In this document: in pieces, positions 34,862-42,080 of the stretch
Position numbering within the stretch: position 1 is the first letter of the stretch
Layout: each line of letters starts with the position of its first letter
NCBI GenBank assembly: GCA_904396495.1
Contig: CAJFOJ010000032.1
Coordinates: 124,001 to 188,000, forward strand
Source of the DNA: an uncultured Oscillospiraceae bacterium
Lineage (GTDB): Bacteria; Bacillota; Clostridia; Oscillospirales; Ruminococcaceae
DNA: 64,000 bases
Reading direction: 5' to 3'
The notes under the pieces: model-generated
Seen by the model: only the letters and a program-made list of their open reading frames with translations
Database searches by the model: none
Told to the model about the DNA's origin: nothing
Translations under genes and position numbers: made by a program

Positions 34862-35059
34862 ATGATTAAAAACCGCATTTTCCGAATATTAGACGTTTCC
34901 AAAAGCGAAGAGGATTTCCGCCGGCGCACTGCGGGGGAAAGTCTGGAAAAGGGTGACCTGCCCGCCATGATCATCGCGGCATTTGTCACATTTTTACCAA
35001 CTTTGCTTCTTTTGTTGGGTTGCTTTGCGTTCATCATCTGGTTGTTTTTCCTAAGATAA
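34862..35059 (+). CDS. Small single-helix membrane protein of the transporter operon
   Basis: A 65-residue protein starting immediately after the oppF stop, so translation is probably coupled; GAGAAAGGA lies inside the end of oppF. The N-terminal half is charged (SKSEEDFRRRTAGESLEKGD) and the C-terminal half is one or two closely spaced hydrophobic segments (AMIIAAFVTFLPTLLLLLGC, then FAFIIWLFFLR). No family is recognised. It is the last gene before the operon terminator, and small membrane proteins in such positions often stabilise or regulate the complex; here that is inference. Confidence 0.8.
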   Translation: MIKNRIFRILDVSKSEEDFRRRTAGESLEKGDLPAMIIAAFVTFLPTLLLLLGCFAFIIWLFFLR

Positions 35060-35079
35060 TATACAGGAGCTCATAAAAC

Positions 35080-35110
35080 AAAGCCGAAGCGAGTACCCGC
35101 TTCGGCTTTT
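35080..35110 (+). terminator. Terminator of the transporter operon
   Basis: AAAGCCGAAGCG pairs with CGCTTCGGCTTT around a short loop, followed by T residues. Confidence 0.9.
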
Positions 35111-35204
35111 ATCTGCAATTGATTTTGCTGTTCACTTAAATCTGCGAATTTCAAACTGTTTTATCACGAACCTTTTCTCAAGATTTACATTTCTCTCGTT
35201 TTCC

Positions 35205-35429
35205 TTAAGATTCTTCCCAATTCCACTGAAAAGTCAGATAACCGACACGATCGTCTGATTCCTTTCGATAATTGTTTATCCCTGTTGCCTGCATTACAAC
35301 AAAACGATTGGGAACTCCTCGGAACAAAATGTAACACTCTCTGTTTTCATAAGGTAAGGGGACCAATTTTAATCTTCGCATTTGCTCAGTAGGATAAACC
35401 AAAGCCATTCTTTTCTGCATTTGTATCAC
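35205..35429 (-). CDS. Doubtful 74-residue hypothetical protein
   Basis: The frame starts at a GTG (ATG codons three and seven residues later) without a clear ribosome binding site. The peptide (ALVYPTEQMRRLKLVPLPYE, then RGVPNRFVVMQATGINNYRK and LTFQWNWEES) looks protein-like, with a reasonable amino-acid balance, but no family is recognised. It lies at the edge of an AT-rich island in which no other gene is supported, so it may be a relic of a longer gene. Confidence 0.35.
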   Translation of the reverse strand: MIQMQKRMALVYPTEQMRRLKLVPLPYENRECYILFRGVPNRFVVMQATGINNYRKESDDRVGYLTFQWNWEES

Positions 35430-36081
35430 CCGGCATTTCTTCTTATCACAAAGAATCCGTTTTTTATATTATGGTACAGACACTTGGAATGGAATTTTGG
35501 TTCCCTTATACTCAGTACATTGGATTCACCATTTTCTTTTATATTATAAACTCTGTTTGTTTCCCAGAGTCAATGATGCTATATCAATACATCAAATAGA
35601 AAATAATCAATGGTTACCGTTCATCAAAAGTCCGGCAAAACTGCCGTTAAGCTTGAATATGGATTCCTACAAGTTTACTACTTTGTAACACTGCTGTCTA
35701 GCGAGAATCAAACGAATTTCACGCATCCTTTCAAATATCACACACAATACCTAAAAAAGAGGTCTTTTCGCATGATTTGTTTTTCCCGCCTTCAGCGCTT
35801 ACATTGTATCTTTGTAATCGAATCAACTTATTCGAAGGGGACTATTTTTGATTTACGTGTTCTCACCATTGACTCTGACGAAACAATTCTCTTCAATTTT
35901 CATCGGAATCACCCTCTTTACAAATTAGTTGTTTGATTATTTTCTATGGTTACAGTATAGCAGATGAATTAGTTGATGTCAATAGTTTTTTTATAAAAAA
36001 TGGAATATTTTTATATTTAACATATAAAAAATTACCTTACAATTTTGTTTCAAAAAAGATTTTGCTATTTACAAATAACAC
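35430..36081. other. AT-rich island without supported genes
   Basis: The base composition drops sharply against both flanks. Open frames on the plus strand here lack ribosome binding sites and give peptides with no family pattern. On the minus strand a 15-codon frame near 35876-35920 has GAGGGTG ahead of its ATG but stops at once. The region probably holds decayed foreign DNA; see the inverted repeat at 35596-35947. Confidence 0.5.
35596..35947. repeat. Pair of 15-bp perfect inverted repeats, 352 bp end to end
   Basis: ATAGAAAATAATCAA (35596-35610) and its exact complement TTGATTATTTTCTAT (35933-35947) face each other. The ends would fit a small miniature-transposon-like unit, but no flanking target duplication is visible and no coding sequence lies between them. 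Low-complexity A/T content raises the chance of coincidence. Confidence 0.35.
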
Positions 36082-36110
36082 TTGACTTTGACATTTCTTG
36101 ACGGTACAAT
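36082..36110 (+). promoter_or_regulatory. Promoter of the DUF1292 gene
   Basis: TTGACT (36082-36087), 17-bp spacer, TACAAT (36105-36110). A leader of about 165 bases follows before the ATG; no known riboswitch was matched in it. Confidence 0.65.
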
Positions 36111-36284
36111 AATAGCAATAGCCAATGGCAGAAATCATAAAGGAATTTGTAGGACGGCGGTTCAATTTTAACACGTTGTCAACATGTGCCGGATTCATAC
36201 TGGGCCGGCTCTCAATTACAAATGAAAGGAAGCCTTTTACCGGCGTTCAGAATATTGGCCGGCAACTAGGGCGTGGTGATTAGA

Positions 36285-36614
36285 ATGGCAGATCGTTTTG
36301 ATGAGGCAAACCTTTATACCTTGGTCGATGAAGAAGGAGTGGAGCAGACCTTTGAGATGTTGGATACCATGGAAGTGGATGATAAACGGTATTTTGCGTT
36401 GATGCCGGTTTATGACGATCCTCAGGAGCAATTAGATTCCGACGGTGAACTGGTTATTCTCACTTCTGAAATGGTAAATGGCGAAGAAATGATGGCGTCT
36501 ATCGACGATGATGACGAGTATGAGCGCATTGGAAACATGTTTATCGACCGCCTCAACGCTATTTTTGACGAAGAATACGAGGATGAGATGGAAGATCCTG
36601 ATGTGGAAGAATAA
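36285..36614 (+). CDS. DUF1292 domain protein (YrzB-like)
   Basis: A 109-residue very acidic cytoplasmic protein: YTLVDEEGVEQTFEMLDTME, then KRYFALMPVYDD and GELVILTSEM form the short beta domain of DUF1292, followed by an Asp/Glu-rich tail (DDDDEYERIGN, EEYEDEMEDPDVEE). The family is widespread in Firmicutes next to yrrK/yrzL-type genes, and its function is unknown. ATG 36285 is preferred over the GTG at 36273, which would sit too close to its ribosome binding site. Confidence 0.88.
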   Translation: MADRFDEANLYTLVDEEGVEQTFEMLDTMEVDDKRYFALMPVYDDPQEQLDSDGELVILTSEMVNGEEMMASIDDDDEYERIGNMFIDRLNAIFDEEYEDEMEDPDVEE

Positions 36615-36640
36615 ACCATCTACTTTTTAAAGGAAAAACC

Positions 36641-36669
36641 TTGATTTTTAGGAAGCTCTTTGGTATACT
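36641..36669 (+). promoter_or_regulatory. Promoter of the probable 6S RNA
   Basis: TTGATT (36641-36646), 17-bp spacer, TATACT (36664-36669). No open frame with a ribosome binding site follows within the unit, as expected for an RNA gene. Confidence 0.65.
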
Positions 36670-36675
36670 AATTGC

Positions 36676-36949
36676 AGACAAAGCTTTCTGCCTTGTTCGA
36701 GAATGTTACAGCATTTTATAAATCCAACACTTATATGAAGGGAATTCTGCTCCTGCCGTGGACTGCAGACCTCCCGGCCGGATATTTGTAGTCCGGTTGG
36801 ACGAAGGGAGCGCGAAGCGTCGGGGGGAATACCCACCTGCTGAAAAGCGGGTTTATGTTGCTGTGCGACGGCAAGGTGGAGTGTTTTTAAAAGATCCTGC
36901 TTCAAAACAGGTGAAATCCCCCGCTTTATGAAGCGGGGGATGTTTTTTT
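36676..36949 (+). ncRNA. ssrS: Probable 6S RNA
   Basis: A promoter-to-terminator unit of about 270 bases without a gene. It can fold into a long rod: ACAGCA near 36703 pairs with TGCTGT near 36860 and CCTTG with CAAGG outside it. Unpaired AT-rich strands in the middle form the large bubble, and CTCCCGGCCGGA pairs with the TCCGGTT...GGGAG arm at the top. A central bubble in a rod is the 6S plan, which imitates an open promoter and binds the housekeeping RNA polymerase. The next gene is tcdA; as I recall, a 6S gene also adjoins the tcdA homologue in Bacillus subtilis, and this supports the call. Ends are approximate. Confidence 0.62.
36914..36949 (+). terminator. Terminator of the probable 6S RNA
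   Basis: ATCCCCCGCTT pairs with AAGCGGGGGAT around a four-base loop, followed by seven T residues after one G. Confidence 0.9.
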
Positions 36950-36998
36950 GTGGACGAGCTATTTTGATGGAAAAACCGATTTAGAAAGGGGTAGAAGG

Positions 36999-37736
36999 AT
37001 GGAGGATTGGCTGGCGCGACAGAAGCTTCTGATCGGGGAGAGGGCTTGCCAAAAGTTGCAGCAGAGCAAAGTGGCGGTCATTGGATTGGGCGGTGTGGGC
37101 GGCGCCTGTGTGGAAGCGCTCTGCCGCTGTGGGGTGGGAACCTTAGTTTTGGTCGACCATGATACCGTAGAGATGACAAACCTAAACCGGCAGCTGATCG
37201 CCACTCAGAGCACGATGGGGCAATCGAAAACCGAAGCCTGTAAAAAGCGTGTACTGGACATCAATCCGGATTGCAACGTCATTCCCCTCAATCTGTTTTA
37301 CGGTGCGGATAATTGGGAGCAGGTATTTTGCTACAAACCAGATTATGTTATCGACTGTATTGATACAGTGACGGCGAAACTTCATTTAGCGGTAACTTGC
37401 AGGGAGCAGCATATTCCTCTGCTTACTTGTCTTGGCACTGGGAATCGTCTGGACCCTTCCTGCTTTCGCATCGGGGATATCGGGGAAACGGCCAAATCAG
37501 GCGGTGGATGCGGATTGGCGCGTGTGATGCGCCGGGAGTTAAAAAAACGTGGAATCATTGAGCAGCAGGTCTTATATTCGACAGAGGCGGCGGTAAAGAC
37601 TGTGGTTGCTGGCGATGAAACTGGTCGTTACGCTCCGGGGAGTATCTCGTTTTGTCCACCAGTAGCGGGATATATGTTGGCGGGAAAAGCAGTGAGGGAT
37701 TTGATTGAATCTGAAACCAACATTTGTGTAGACTGA
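36999..37736 (+). CDS. tcdA: tRNA threonylcarbamoyladenosine dehydratase
   Basis: A 245-residue ThiF/E1-like enzyme that uses ATP to cyclise the t6A base at position 37 of ANN-decoding tRNAs to ct6A. The nucleotide loop VAVIGLGGVGGACVEALCRCG lies near residue 30, VDHDTVEMTNLNRQ is the adenylation loop with its Arg, and DYVIDCIDTVTAKLHLA follows. A conserved-type GGGCGLARVMRRELKKRGI block is near residue 155. ATG 36999 is chosen because AAAGGGG lies ahead of it; the longer frame overlaps the 6S terminator. Confidence 0.94.
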   Translation: MEDWLARQKLLIGERACQKLQQSKVAVIGLGGVGGACVEALCRCGVGTLVLVDHDTVEMTNLNRQLIATQSTMGQSKTEACKKRVLDINPDCNVIPLNLFYGADNWEQVFCYKPDYVIDCIDTVTAKLHLAVTCREQHIPLLTCLGTGNRLDPSCFRIGDIGETAKSGGGCGLARVMRRELKKRGIIEQQVLYSTEAAVKTVVAGDETGRYAPGSISFCPPVAGYMLAGKAVRDLIESETNICVD

Positions 37737-37916
37737 TTTTTTCGACAAAATATACAGAGTGTCCATGATATTATATAGAAGCTTTCCATTCATTCTATTT
37801 TGGAGTGAAGTTGATTTTTGAAGATTAGTTTATATCTTGCTTCCAATTCTGTGACAGGTATCGGACAAGGCGGGAGAGAATGCTTCATCAATAAAAAGCG
37901 TATGATTAAATAGGAT

Positions 37917-37956
37917 AAGGAAGAAGCGGTGCAATTTTTCGCGCCGCTTCTTCCTG
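37917..37956 (+). terminator. Hairpin downstream of tcdA, possible terminator
   Basis: AGGAAGAAGCGGTGC pairs with GCGCCGCTTCTTCCT around a T-rich loop, a 14-bp stem. The T-run after it is poor, so termination efficiency is uncertain. Confidence 0.5.
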
Positions 37957-38040
37957 TTGGATATAATATTTTTTTCGGCACAAAATAAAGGTATCTGTCA
38001 AAGTAACCATATCTATCATTTCCAATCAGGGGGAAAGCGG

Positions 38041-38397
38041 ATGAAAAAGGGAAAAGGATATTTTTATTTTCTAGGTGCAGTAGCTGGCGTTCTCAACGGT
38101 TTGTTCGGCTCAGGTGGGGGAACAGTGGTTGTCCCTATGTTGCAAGGCGCGGATATTCAATCGAAAAAATGCCATGCTACGTCTATTGCCATAATTTTGC
38201 CCCTCAGCTTTTTCAGCGCCCTATTTTTGATGAATGGACTGGATTTCAGCTGGGGTACCGCTTTCTCCTACCTCCCGCTGGGAATCGTAGGGGCAGTAAT
38301 CGGGGCTTTTTTGCTCAAAAAGATTCCCAACGGGCTGCTTCGGAGAATTTTTGGCGGAATCATTATTTTTTCCGCAGTGCGGCTCTGGATGAAATAA
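38041..38397 (+). CDS. TauE/SafE-type permease, N-terminal half-size protein
   Basis: A 118-residue integral membrane protein with about four helices; the family (sulphite/organosulphonate exporters and related carriers) is normally about 250 residues with two such halves. GVLNGLFGSGGGTVVVPML is the family motif of the first half. The ATG at 38041 follows GGGGAAAGCGG; the longer frame upstream has no family similarity. It is followed 23 bp later by a second half-size protein on the same strand, so the two probably pair in the membrane. The substrate is not predictable. Confidence 0.85.
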   Translation: MKKGKGYFYFLGAVAGVLNGLFGSGGGTVVVPMLQGADIQSKKCHATSIAIILPLSFFSALFLMNGLDFSWGTAFSYLPLGIVGAVIGAFLLKKIPNGLLRRIFGGIIIFSAVRLWMK

Positions 38398-38420
38398 CGG
38401 CAAAGAAAGGGGAGAAATGA

Positions 38421-38861
38421 TTGGACTGGTTGGTCATTGCTGTAGTATCACTGCTGTCGGGAATTACAGCGTCCATGGGATTGGGCGGAGGATTTGTGCT
38501 GCTTATCTATCTGACCGCATTTGCGGGGATGCCACAGATGGAAGCTCAATGGGTAAACCTCATCTTTTTTTTGCCCATCGGCGCGTTGTCCCTTTGGCTG
38601 CATAAAAAAAATAACCTGATTGTGAAAGAAGCGATCTGGCCGGCTGTGTTCACCGGTATAGCAGGAGTGGCCGCCGGGGTGGCAGCGGCAAAATTTTTGG
38701 GAAACGAGCGCCTCACAAAGATTTTCGCGGTGTTTTTGTTGTTTATTGGATTGAAGGAACTGTTTTTTCAGGAAAAGAAAGAAAAAACTTTTTTTCAAAC
38801 AGAAGTTCTGCAGCCTATTCCCCATCTGCTTTGTTCGGAACATCAGAAAAAGACAGATTAG
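38421..38861 (+). CDS. TauE/SafE-type permease, C-terminal half-size protein
   Basis: A 146-residue membrane protein with about four helices. LLSGITASMGLGGGFVLLIYL repeats the GxGGG motif of its partner. The TTG start at 38421 follows AAAGGGGAG with seven bases spacing; the ATG at 38417 is in another frame and gives a shadow. The C-terminal tail is charged and soluble (EKKEKTFFQTEVLQ). Together with the preceding gene it reconstitutes one full TauE/SafE carrier as two chains. Confidence 0.82.
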   Translation: MDWLVIAVVSLLSGITASMGLGGGFVLLIYLTAFAGMPQMEAQWVNLIFFLPIGALSLWLHKKNNLIVKEAIWPAVFTGIAGVAAGVAAAKFLGNERLTKIFAVFLLFIGLKELFFQEKKEKTFFQTEVLQPIPHLLCSEHQKKTD

Positions 38862-38922
38862 CAGGGCCCTTGACGGGCGCTTTTGGAGACAATATAATGT
38901 TAATAGAATTGTGAAAAAGAAA

Positions 38923-38949
38923 AACGCTTGGAAGCCAAGCTTCCAAGCA
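38923..38949 (-). terminator. Terminator of the LemA-like gene
   Basis: GCTTGGAAGC pairs with GCTTCCAAGC; on the minus strand it runs into GTTTTTCTTTTTC. Confidence 0.75.
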
Positions 38950-38955
38950 TCTTTG

Positions 38956-39444
38956 CTAACAGTCTGTTTGGAAAGGAGCCACACTCTCATATCCCAGCAG
39001 GTTGCTGACTGGGAAAAACAGAGGGGACGCAATCAATTCATTAAAGTCTTCTGTCAAAACATTGTACCGGCTGACGGCGGAATCTAAGGCTTGTTGGCTG
39101 TTAATCATTTTAAGTTGGATTTCCTGATACCGGGTATCCTGAATGTTGAAGGTGTCTAAGGCATCTAATATCGCTTCGGTATCGACAGACGAATCCTCGT
39201 TTGCCGGACTGCCGGCGGTTTTGTAGGAAATGGTTTCAGCGCTTTGCTGTGTGTATTCTAAATAATAATCCAGCAGAACGTTATCTGCTTCCTGACAGGC
39301 AATCTGTGCGTTTTGGATTCGGTCGGCAGCTAACTCCATCTGTTTTTCCAGGCTGTTGATTTGAAAATAATGATCTGCTGACAAAATCCCGTAAACCGTC
39401 ACCAAACAGACAATAAGGACAAATAGTATTGCGCGTTTTTTCAA
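38956..39444 (-). CDS. LemA-like membrane-anchored protein
   Basis: A 162-residue protein with an N-terminal membrane anchor (KKRAILFVLIVCLVTVYGIL) and a mostly helical external or cytoplasmic domain. The end AVSRYNVLTEDFNELIASPL, followed by a short aliphatic block and GYE, matches the LemA C-terminus (YNxxVxxFNxxIxxxP...LGF). The TTG at 39444 is selected because GGAGGTAA lies seven bases upstream; the open frame extends further without a ribosome binding site. LemA function is unknown, with suggested roles in membrane stress. It is monocistronic. Confidence 0.75.
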   Translation of the reverse strand: MKKRAILFVLIVCLVTVYGILSADHYFQINSLEKQMELAADRIQNAQIACQEADNVLLDYYLEYTQQSAETISYKTAGSPANEDSSVDTEAILDALDTFNIQDTRYQEIQLKMINSQQALDSAVSRYNVLTEDFNELIASPLFFPVSNLLGYESVAPFQTDC

Positions 39445-39592
39445 GGTATTACCTCCATCCTGCGCAACAAGGGATTCTTCTACGCATCTGGAAATTATAT
39501 TACAAAATAAATAAAAAATCAAGAAAATTGGTATTACATATTAGTTACATTTTTTGTTACCTTTTTACATTGTGGTCTGATAGGAGATTTTC

Positions 39593-40936
39593 ATGGACAA
39601 TACATTTTATTCCTCCGGAATGACATTGTCACATTCCTTCCGGACGGGGCAGCTTCAAAGGTTGAAAACCGCGTTATTAAGCTATGAAGAAGAGTTTTAT
39701 AGGGCGTTAAACGCCGACCTGGGAAAATCGCGGTTTGAGAGTTGGGAAACGGAAATTGGACCGGTGTTACAGGAGATTTCCTATGCGCAACGGCATTTAA
39801 AGAGTTGGATGAAACCAAAACGGGTGGCCACATCGATGCTCCACTACCCGTCCAGTGGGAGGATTTTTCCCGAGCCTTATGGGACGGTGCTCATTCTCTC
39901 CCCTTGGAATTACCCGGTTCAGCTGACGTTAGCGCCGTTGGTGTCTGCAATAGCAGCGGGCAATTGCGCCGTGCTTTCTCTGCCCACAGCCAGCGCGAAC
40001 ACCTCCAAGGTGTTGGAAAGACTGGTCGCGGACGCTTTTTCAGAGGAGTACGTTCGCACATTTTCGGGGGATATTGAGACAAATACAAGGTTATTAAAGG
40101 AACCTTTCGATTATATCTTTTTCACCGGAAGCCCGCGGGTTGGAAAAATTGTCATGGAAGCGGCGGCCAAAAACCTGACGCCGGTCACGTTGGAATTAGG
40201 CGGCAAAAGCCCGTGTATCGTCGATCAGACGGCGGACATCCCGCTGGCGGCGCGGCGCATCGTCTGGGGAAAATGCCTCAACAGCGGGCAGACCTGCGTG
40301 GCGCCTGACTACATTTTGGCGGAGCAATCCATCAAAGAAAGGCTGTACACAGCGCTCAAAGAGGAGTATGGGAAGTTATATGGGGAATGTCCTATACAAA
40401 ATCCCGATTATCCAAAGATCATAAATGAGCAACACTTTGAGAGGCTTGTTTCGCTGCTGGAAGGACAGAAGATTCTAAGTGGGGGAGAATATGACCGGGG
40501 ATTGCGTAAAATGGAGTTGACCATTTTGGATGCGCAGGATGTGGGCGCGCCGGTTATGGAAGAAGAAATATTCGGCCCGATCCTGCCGGTAATTCCCTAT
40601 AAAACCCTGGATGAGGTGAAGCAATTCGTCAACAGCCGCCCAAAGCCTTTGGGCCTATATCTTTTTACCCGTTCAAAGAAAACGGAACGGATGATTATGA
40701 GGGAAATCCCTTTTGGGGGCGGCTGTATAAACGACACCATTATCCATCTGGTGAATCACAACCTGCCGTTCGGCGGGGTGGGAAACAGCGGCATGGGCCG
40801 CTATCACGGCAAGTACGGGTTCGATACCTTCACCCATTACAAAGGAGTGCTGAAAAGGGGCAATTGGCTGGATGTGCCGGTGCGCTACCCACCCTATGGG
40901 GAAAAGGTGGAGTTATTGAAAAAAATGATGAAATGA
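39593..40936 (+). CDS. Aldehyde dehydrogenase (class 3-like) with altered cofactor loop
   Basis: A 447-residue NAD(P)-dependent aldehyde dehydrogenase of the short, class 3-like type. The catalytic Cys235 is in NSGQTC, the general base Glu201 in ELGGKSP, and the oxyanion Asn in the SPWNYP motif (Asn106). The PFGGVGNSGMGRYHGKYGF block is typical. The segment that usually reads KPSE and binds the adenine ribose is LPTASAN here (about 130-136), so the lysine and glutamate that hold NAD(P) are missing. The rest is complete, so the enzyme may be active with altered cofactor use. TAGGAGA precedes the ATG. It is a single-gene unit with its own terminator. Confidence 0.92.
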   Translation: MDNTFYSSGMTLSHSFRTGQLQRLKTALLSYEEEFYRALNADLGKSRFESWETEIGPVLQEISYAQRHLKSWMKPKRVATSMLHYPSSGRIFPEPYGTVLILSPWNYPVQLTLAPLVSAIAAGNCAVLSLPTASANTSKVLERLVADAFSEEYVRTFSGDIETNTRLLKEPFDYIFFTGSPRVGKIVMEAAAKNLTPVTLELGGKSPCIVDQTADIPLAARRIVWGKCLNSGQTCVAPDYILAEQSIKERLYTALKEEYGKLYGECPIQNPDYPKIINEQHFERLVSLLEGQKILSGGEYDRGLRKMELTILDAQDVGAPVMEEEIFGPILPVIPYKTLDEVKQFVNSRPKPLGLYLFTRSKKTERMIMREIPFGGGCINDTIIHLVNHNLPFGGVGNSGMGRYHGKYGFDTFTHYKGVLKRGNWLDVPVRYPPYGEKVELLKKMMK

Positions 40937-40941
40937 AAAAG

Positions 40942-40973
40942 CGTCCTGCCTTTGAAGGCAGGACGTTTTCTTT
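40942..40973 (+). terminator. Terminator of the aldehyde dehydrogenase gene
   Basis: CGTCCTGCC pairs with GGCAGGACG around a six-base loop, followed by TTTTCTTT. Confidence 0.85.
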
Positions 40974-40988
40974 GCTTTTGGGGGCATT

Positions 40989-41276
40989 TTACTGAAATAT
41001 CAGGTCCTCCCTGTCCATACAGCACTGGATGCCGATTAAAAGCCCCGTTTCAAACCCCTCGGTGTAGCGGAGTAAAACTTCTTCTCCGTTCAACAGCCCC
41101 CAGGAGTTTTGAAGCTCGAGAAAGAGCATTTTTTCCTTGCCGGTGAGCAGCTCGGTGAGCTCTCGCTCGTTTTCGCTAATGGTGTCGAGGGCTTCCTGCA
41201 TGGCGCTGTTCTGGATGTTGAAGTTTTCGTTGGGATTCAGGTTGCCGTAATAGAGCTCGTGGATGATGTTTTTCAT
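40989..41276 (-). CDS. DUF6809-like small protein
   Basis: A 95-residue acidic, helical cytoplasmic protein. It begins MKNIIHELYYGNLNPNENF and ends in a helical block (YTEGFETGLLIGIQCCMDRE), the pattern of the DUF6809 proteins common in Clostridia and often found next to mobile or regulatory genes. The start at 41276 follows GGAGG with suitable spacing; the longer frame extends across the operator. It is divergent from an HTH regulator gene and controlled by a promoter that lies inside two palindromic operators, so the regulator probably represses it. Confidence 0.75.
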   Translation of the reverse strand: MKNIIHELYYGNLNPNENFNIQNSAMQEALDTISENERELTELLTGKEKMLFLELQNSWGLLNGEEVLLRYTEGFETGLLIGIQCCMDREDLIFQ

Positions 41277-41291
41277 CAAATTTTTCCTCCT

Positions 41292-41359
41292 TTGTCCTGT
41301 TACAGGACAATAATTTTGTAATTGCATTATATAATAATTGTTGTCTTATGTCAAGACAA
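41292..41359. promoter_or_regulatory. Divergent control region with two matching 19-bp operators
   Basis: TTGTCCTGTTACAGGACAA (41292-41310) and TTGTCTTATGTCAAGACAA (41341-41359) share the arms TTGTC/GACAA and the same 19-bp size, 49 bp centre to centre. On the minus strand TTGACA (41354-41349) inside the second copy, a 17-bp spacer and TATAAT (41331-41326) make the promoter of the DUF6809-like gene. The second operator also covers the start region of the plus-strand HTH gene. Confidence 0.75.
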
Positions 41360-41374
41360 AAGGAGGAAGAATTT

Positions 41375-41614
41375 ATGGCAAGGATAATTGAAGGAAAAAA
41401 TAGTAATATTGTGGGTCGAAATGTGAGAAAATTGAGAATTGCCAATGGCTTAAGTCAACAGGATTTGGCTGATAGACTAGAAGAGGAAGCTGTTTATATC
41501 TGCCGAGGTTCTATTTCTAGGTTGGAGGATCAGAAAAGAACGGTAACGGATATAGAATTAAAGGGACTTGCGAAAATATTGCAGGTGGATATTAACGTGC
41601 TTTTTGAAGATTGA
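41375..41614 (+). CDS. XRE/Cro-type HTH regulator (79 aa)
   Basis: A 79-residue single-domain regulator: VGRNVRKLRIANGLSQQDLA begins the HTH, and the recognition helix region includes GSISRLEDQKRTVTDIELKG. The remainder completes the five-helix XRE fold. AGGAGG stands seven bases before the ATG. It is divergent from the DUF6809-like gene across the twin operator, so it is the natural candidate to bind it. A hairpin without T-run (GGGACGAC...GTCGTCCC) follows and the second HTH gene begins 104 bp on. Confidence 0.85.
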   Translation: MARIIEGKNSNIVGRNVRKLRIANGLSQQDLADRLEEEAVYICRGSISRLEDQKRTVTDIELKGLAKILQVDINVLFED

Positions 41615-41718
41615 TGTAGGGGACGACGCCCATGTCGTCCCTTAGTGTTTGGTGGGTTGGGGAGAATGTCAACACTTTCTCCCCAAAATGTGTTATTTTT
41701 ATACAAAGGAGGATAGGT

Positions 41719-41970
41719 ATGGATTATAGAGATAAATTTAGACTTTTAAGAAAAGGGAACGGTTTAGAGCAATATGACGTGGCTACAATTTGTGGTGTTT
41801 CCAATAAAACAGTCAGCCATTGGGAGACGCTCCGATATAACATGCCTATTTCTTGTATTGTAGATCTTTGTCGGTACTATAAGGTATCTTCTGATTATAT
41901 TTTAGGCTTAAAAGAAAACCCTCAATTGGATAAAAAGCTGTTTGAATTCGAAGACGGCTCCGGCGATTGA
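41719..41970 (+). CDS. XRE/Cro-type HTH regulator (83 aa)
   Basis: An 83-residue HTH protein: MDYRDKFRLLRKGNGLEQYD, then VATICGVSNKTVSHWETLRY form the HTH, and SCIVDLCRYYKVSSDYILGL the dimer part. A short acidic tail follows. AAGGAGG precedes the ATG. It may be co-transcribed with the HTH gene at 41375 or have its own promoter; none is obvious. The HTH core differs clearly from its neighbour, so the two should bind different sites. Confidence 0.85.
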   Translation: MDYRDKFRLLRKGNGLEQYDVATICGVSNKTVSHWETLRYNMPISCIVDLCRYYKVSSDYILGLKENPQLDKKLFEFEDGSGD

Positions 41971-42000
41971 CAGCCGGGGCCTTGTTTTTCAGAAAATACG

Positions 42001-42031
42001 AAAAAGCCGGGGCAAACGCTCCGGCTTTTTC
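42001..42031. terminator. Bidirectional terminator between HTH gene and serpin gene
   Basis: AAAAAGCCGGGGC pairs with GCTCCGGCTTTTT around four bases, giving A- and T-runs on both strands. A second hairpin (GGCTCCGGC...GCCGGGGCC with TTGTTTTT, about 41953-41988) precedes it. Confidence 0.85.
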
Positions 42032-42080
42032 GCTCTCCTAATCTCCTATATCCCTCGGGGGCAACGAAATCATTCGTGGT

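Noticed and set aside
35610..35936. Plus-strand frame of 108 codons in the AT-rich island
   Set aside because: No ribosome binding site, unbalanced residue content rich in Phe, His and Ser, and no family pattern.
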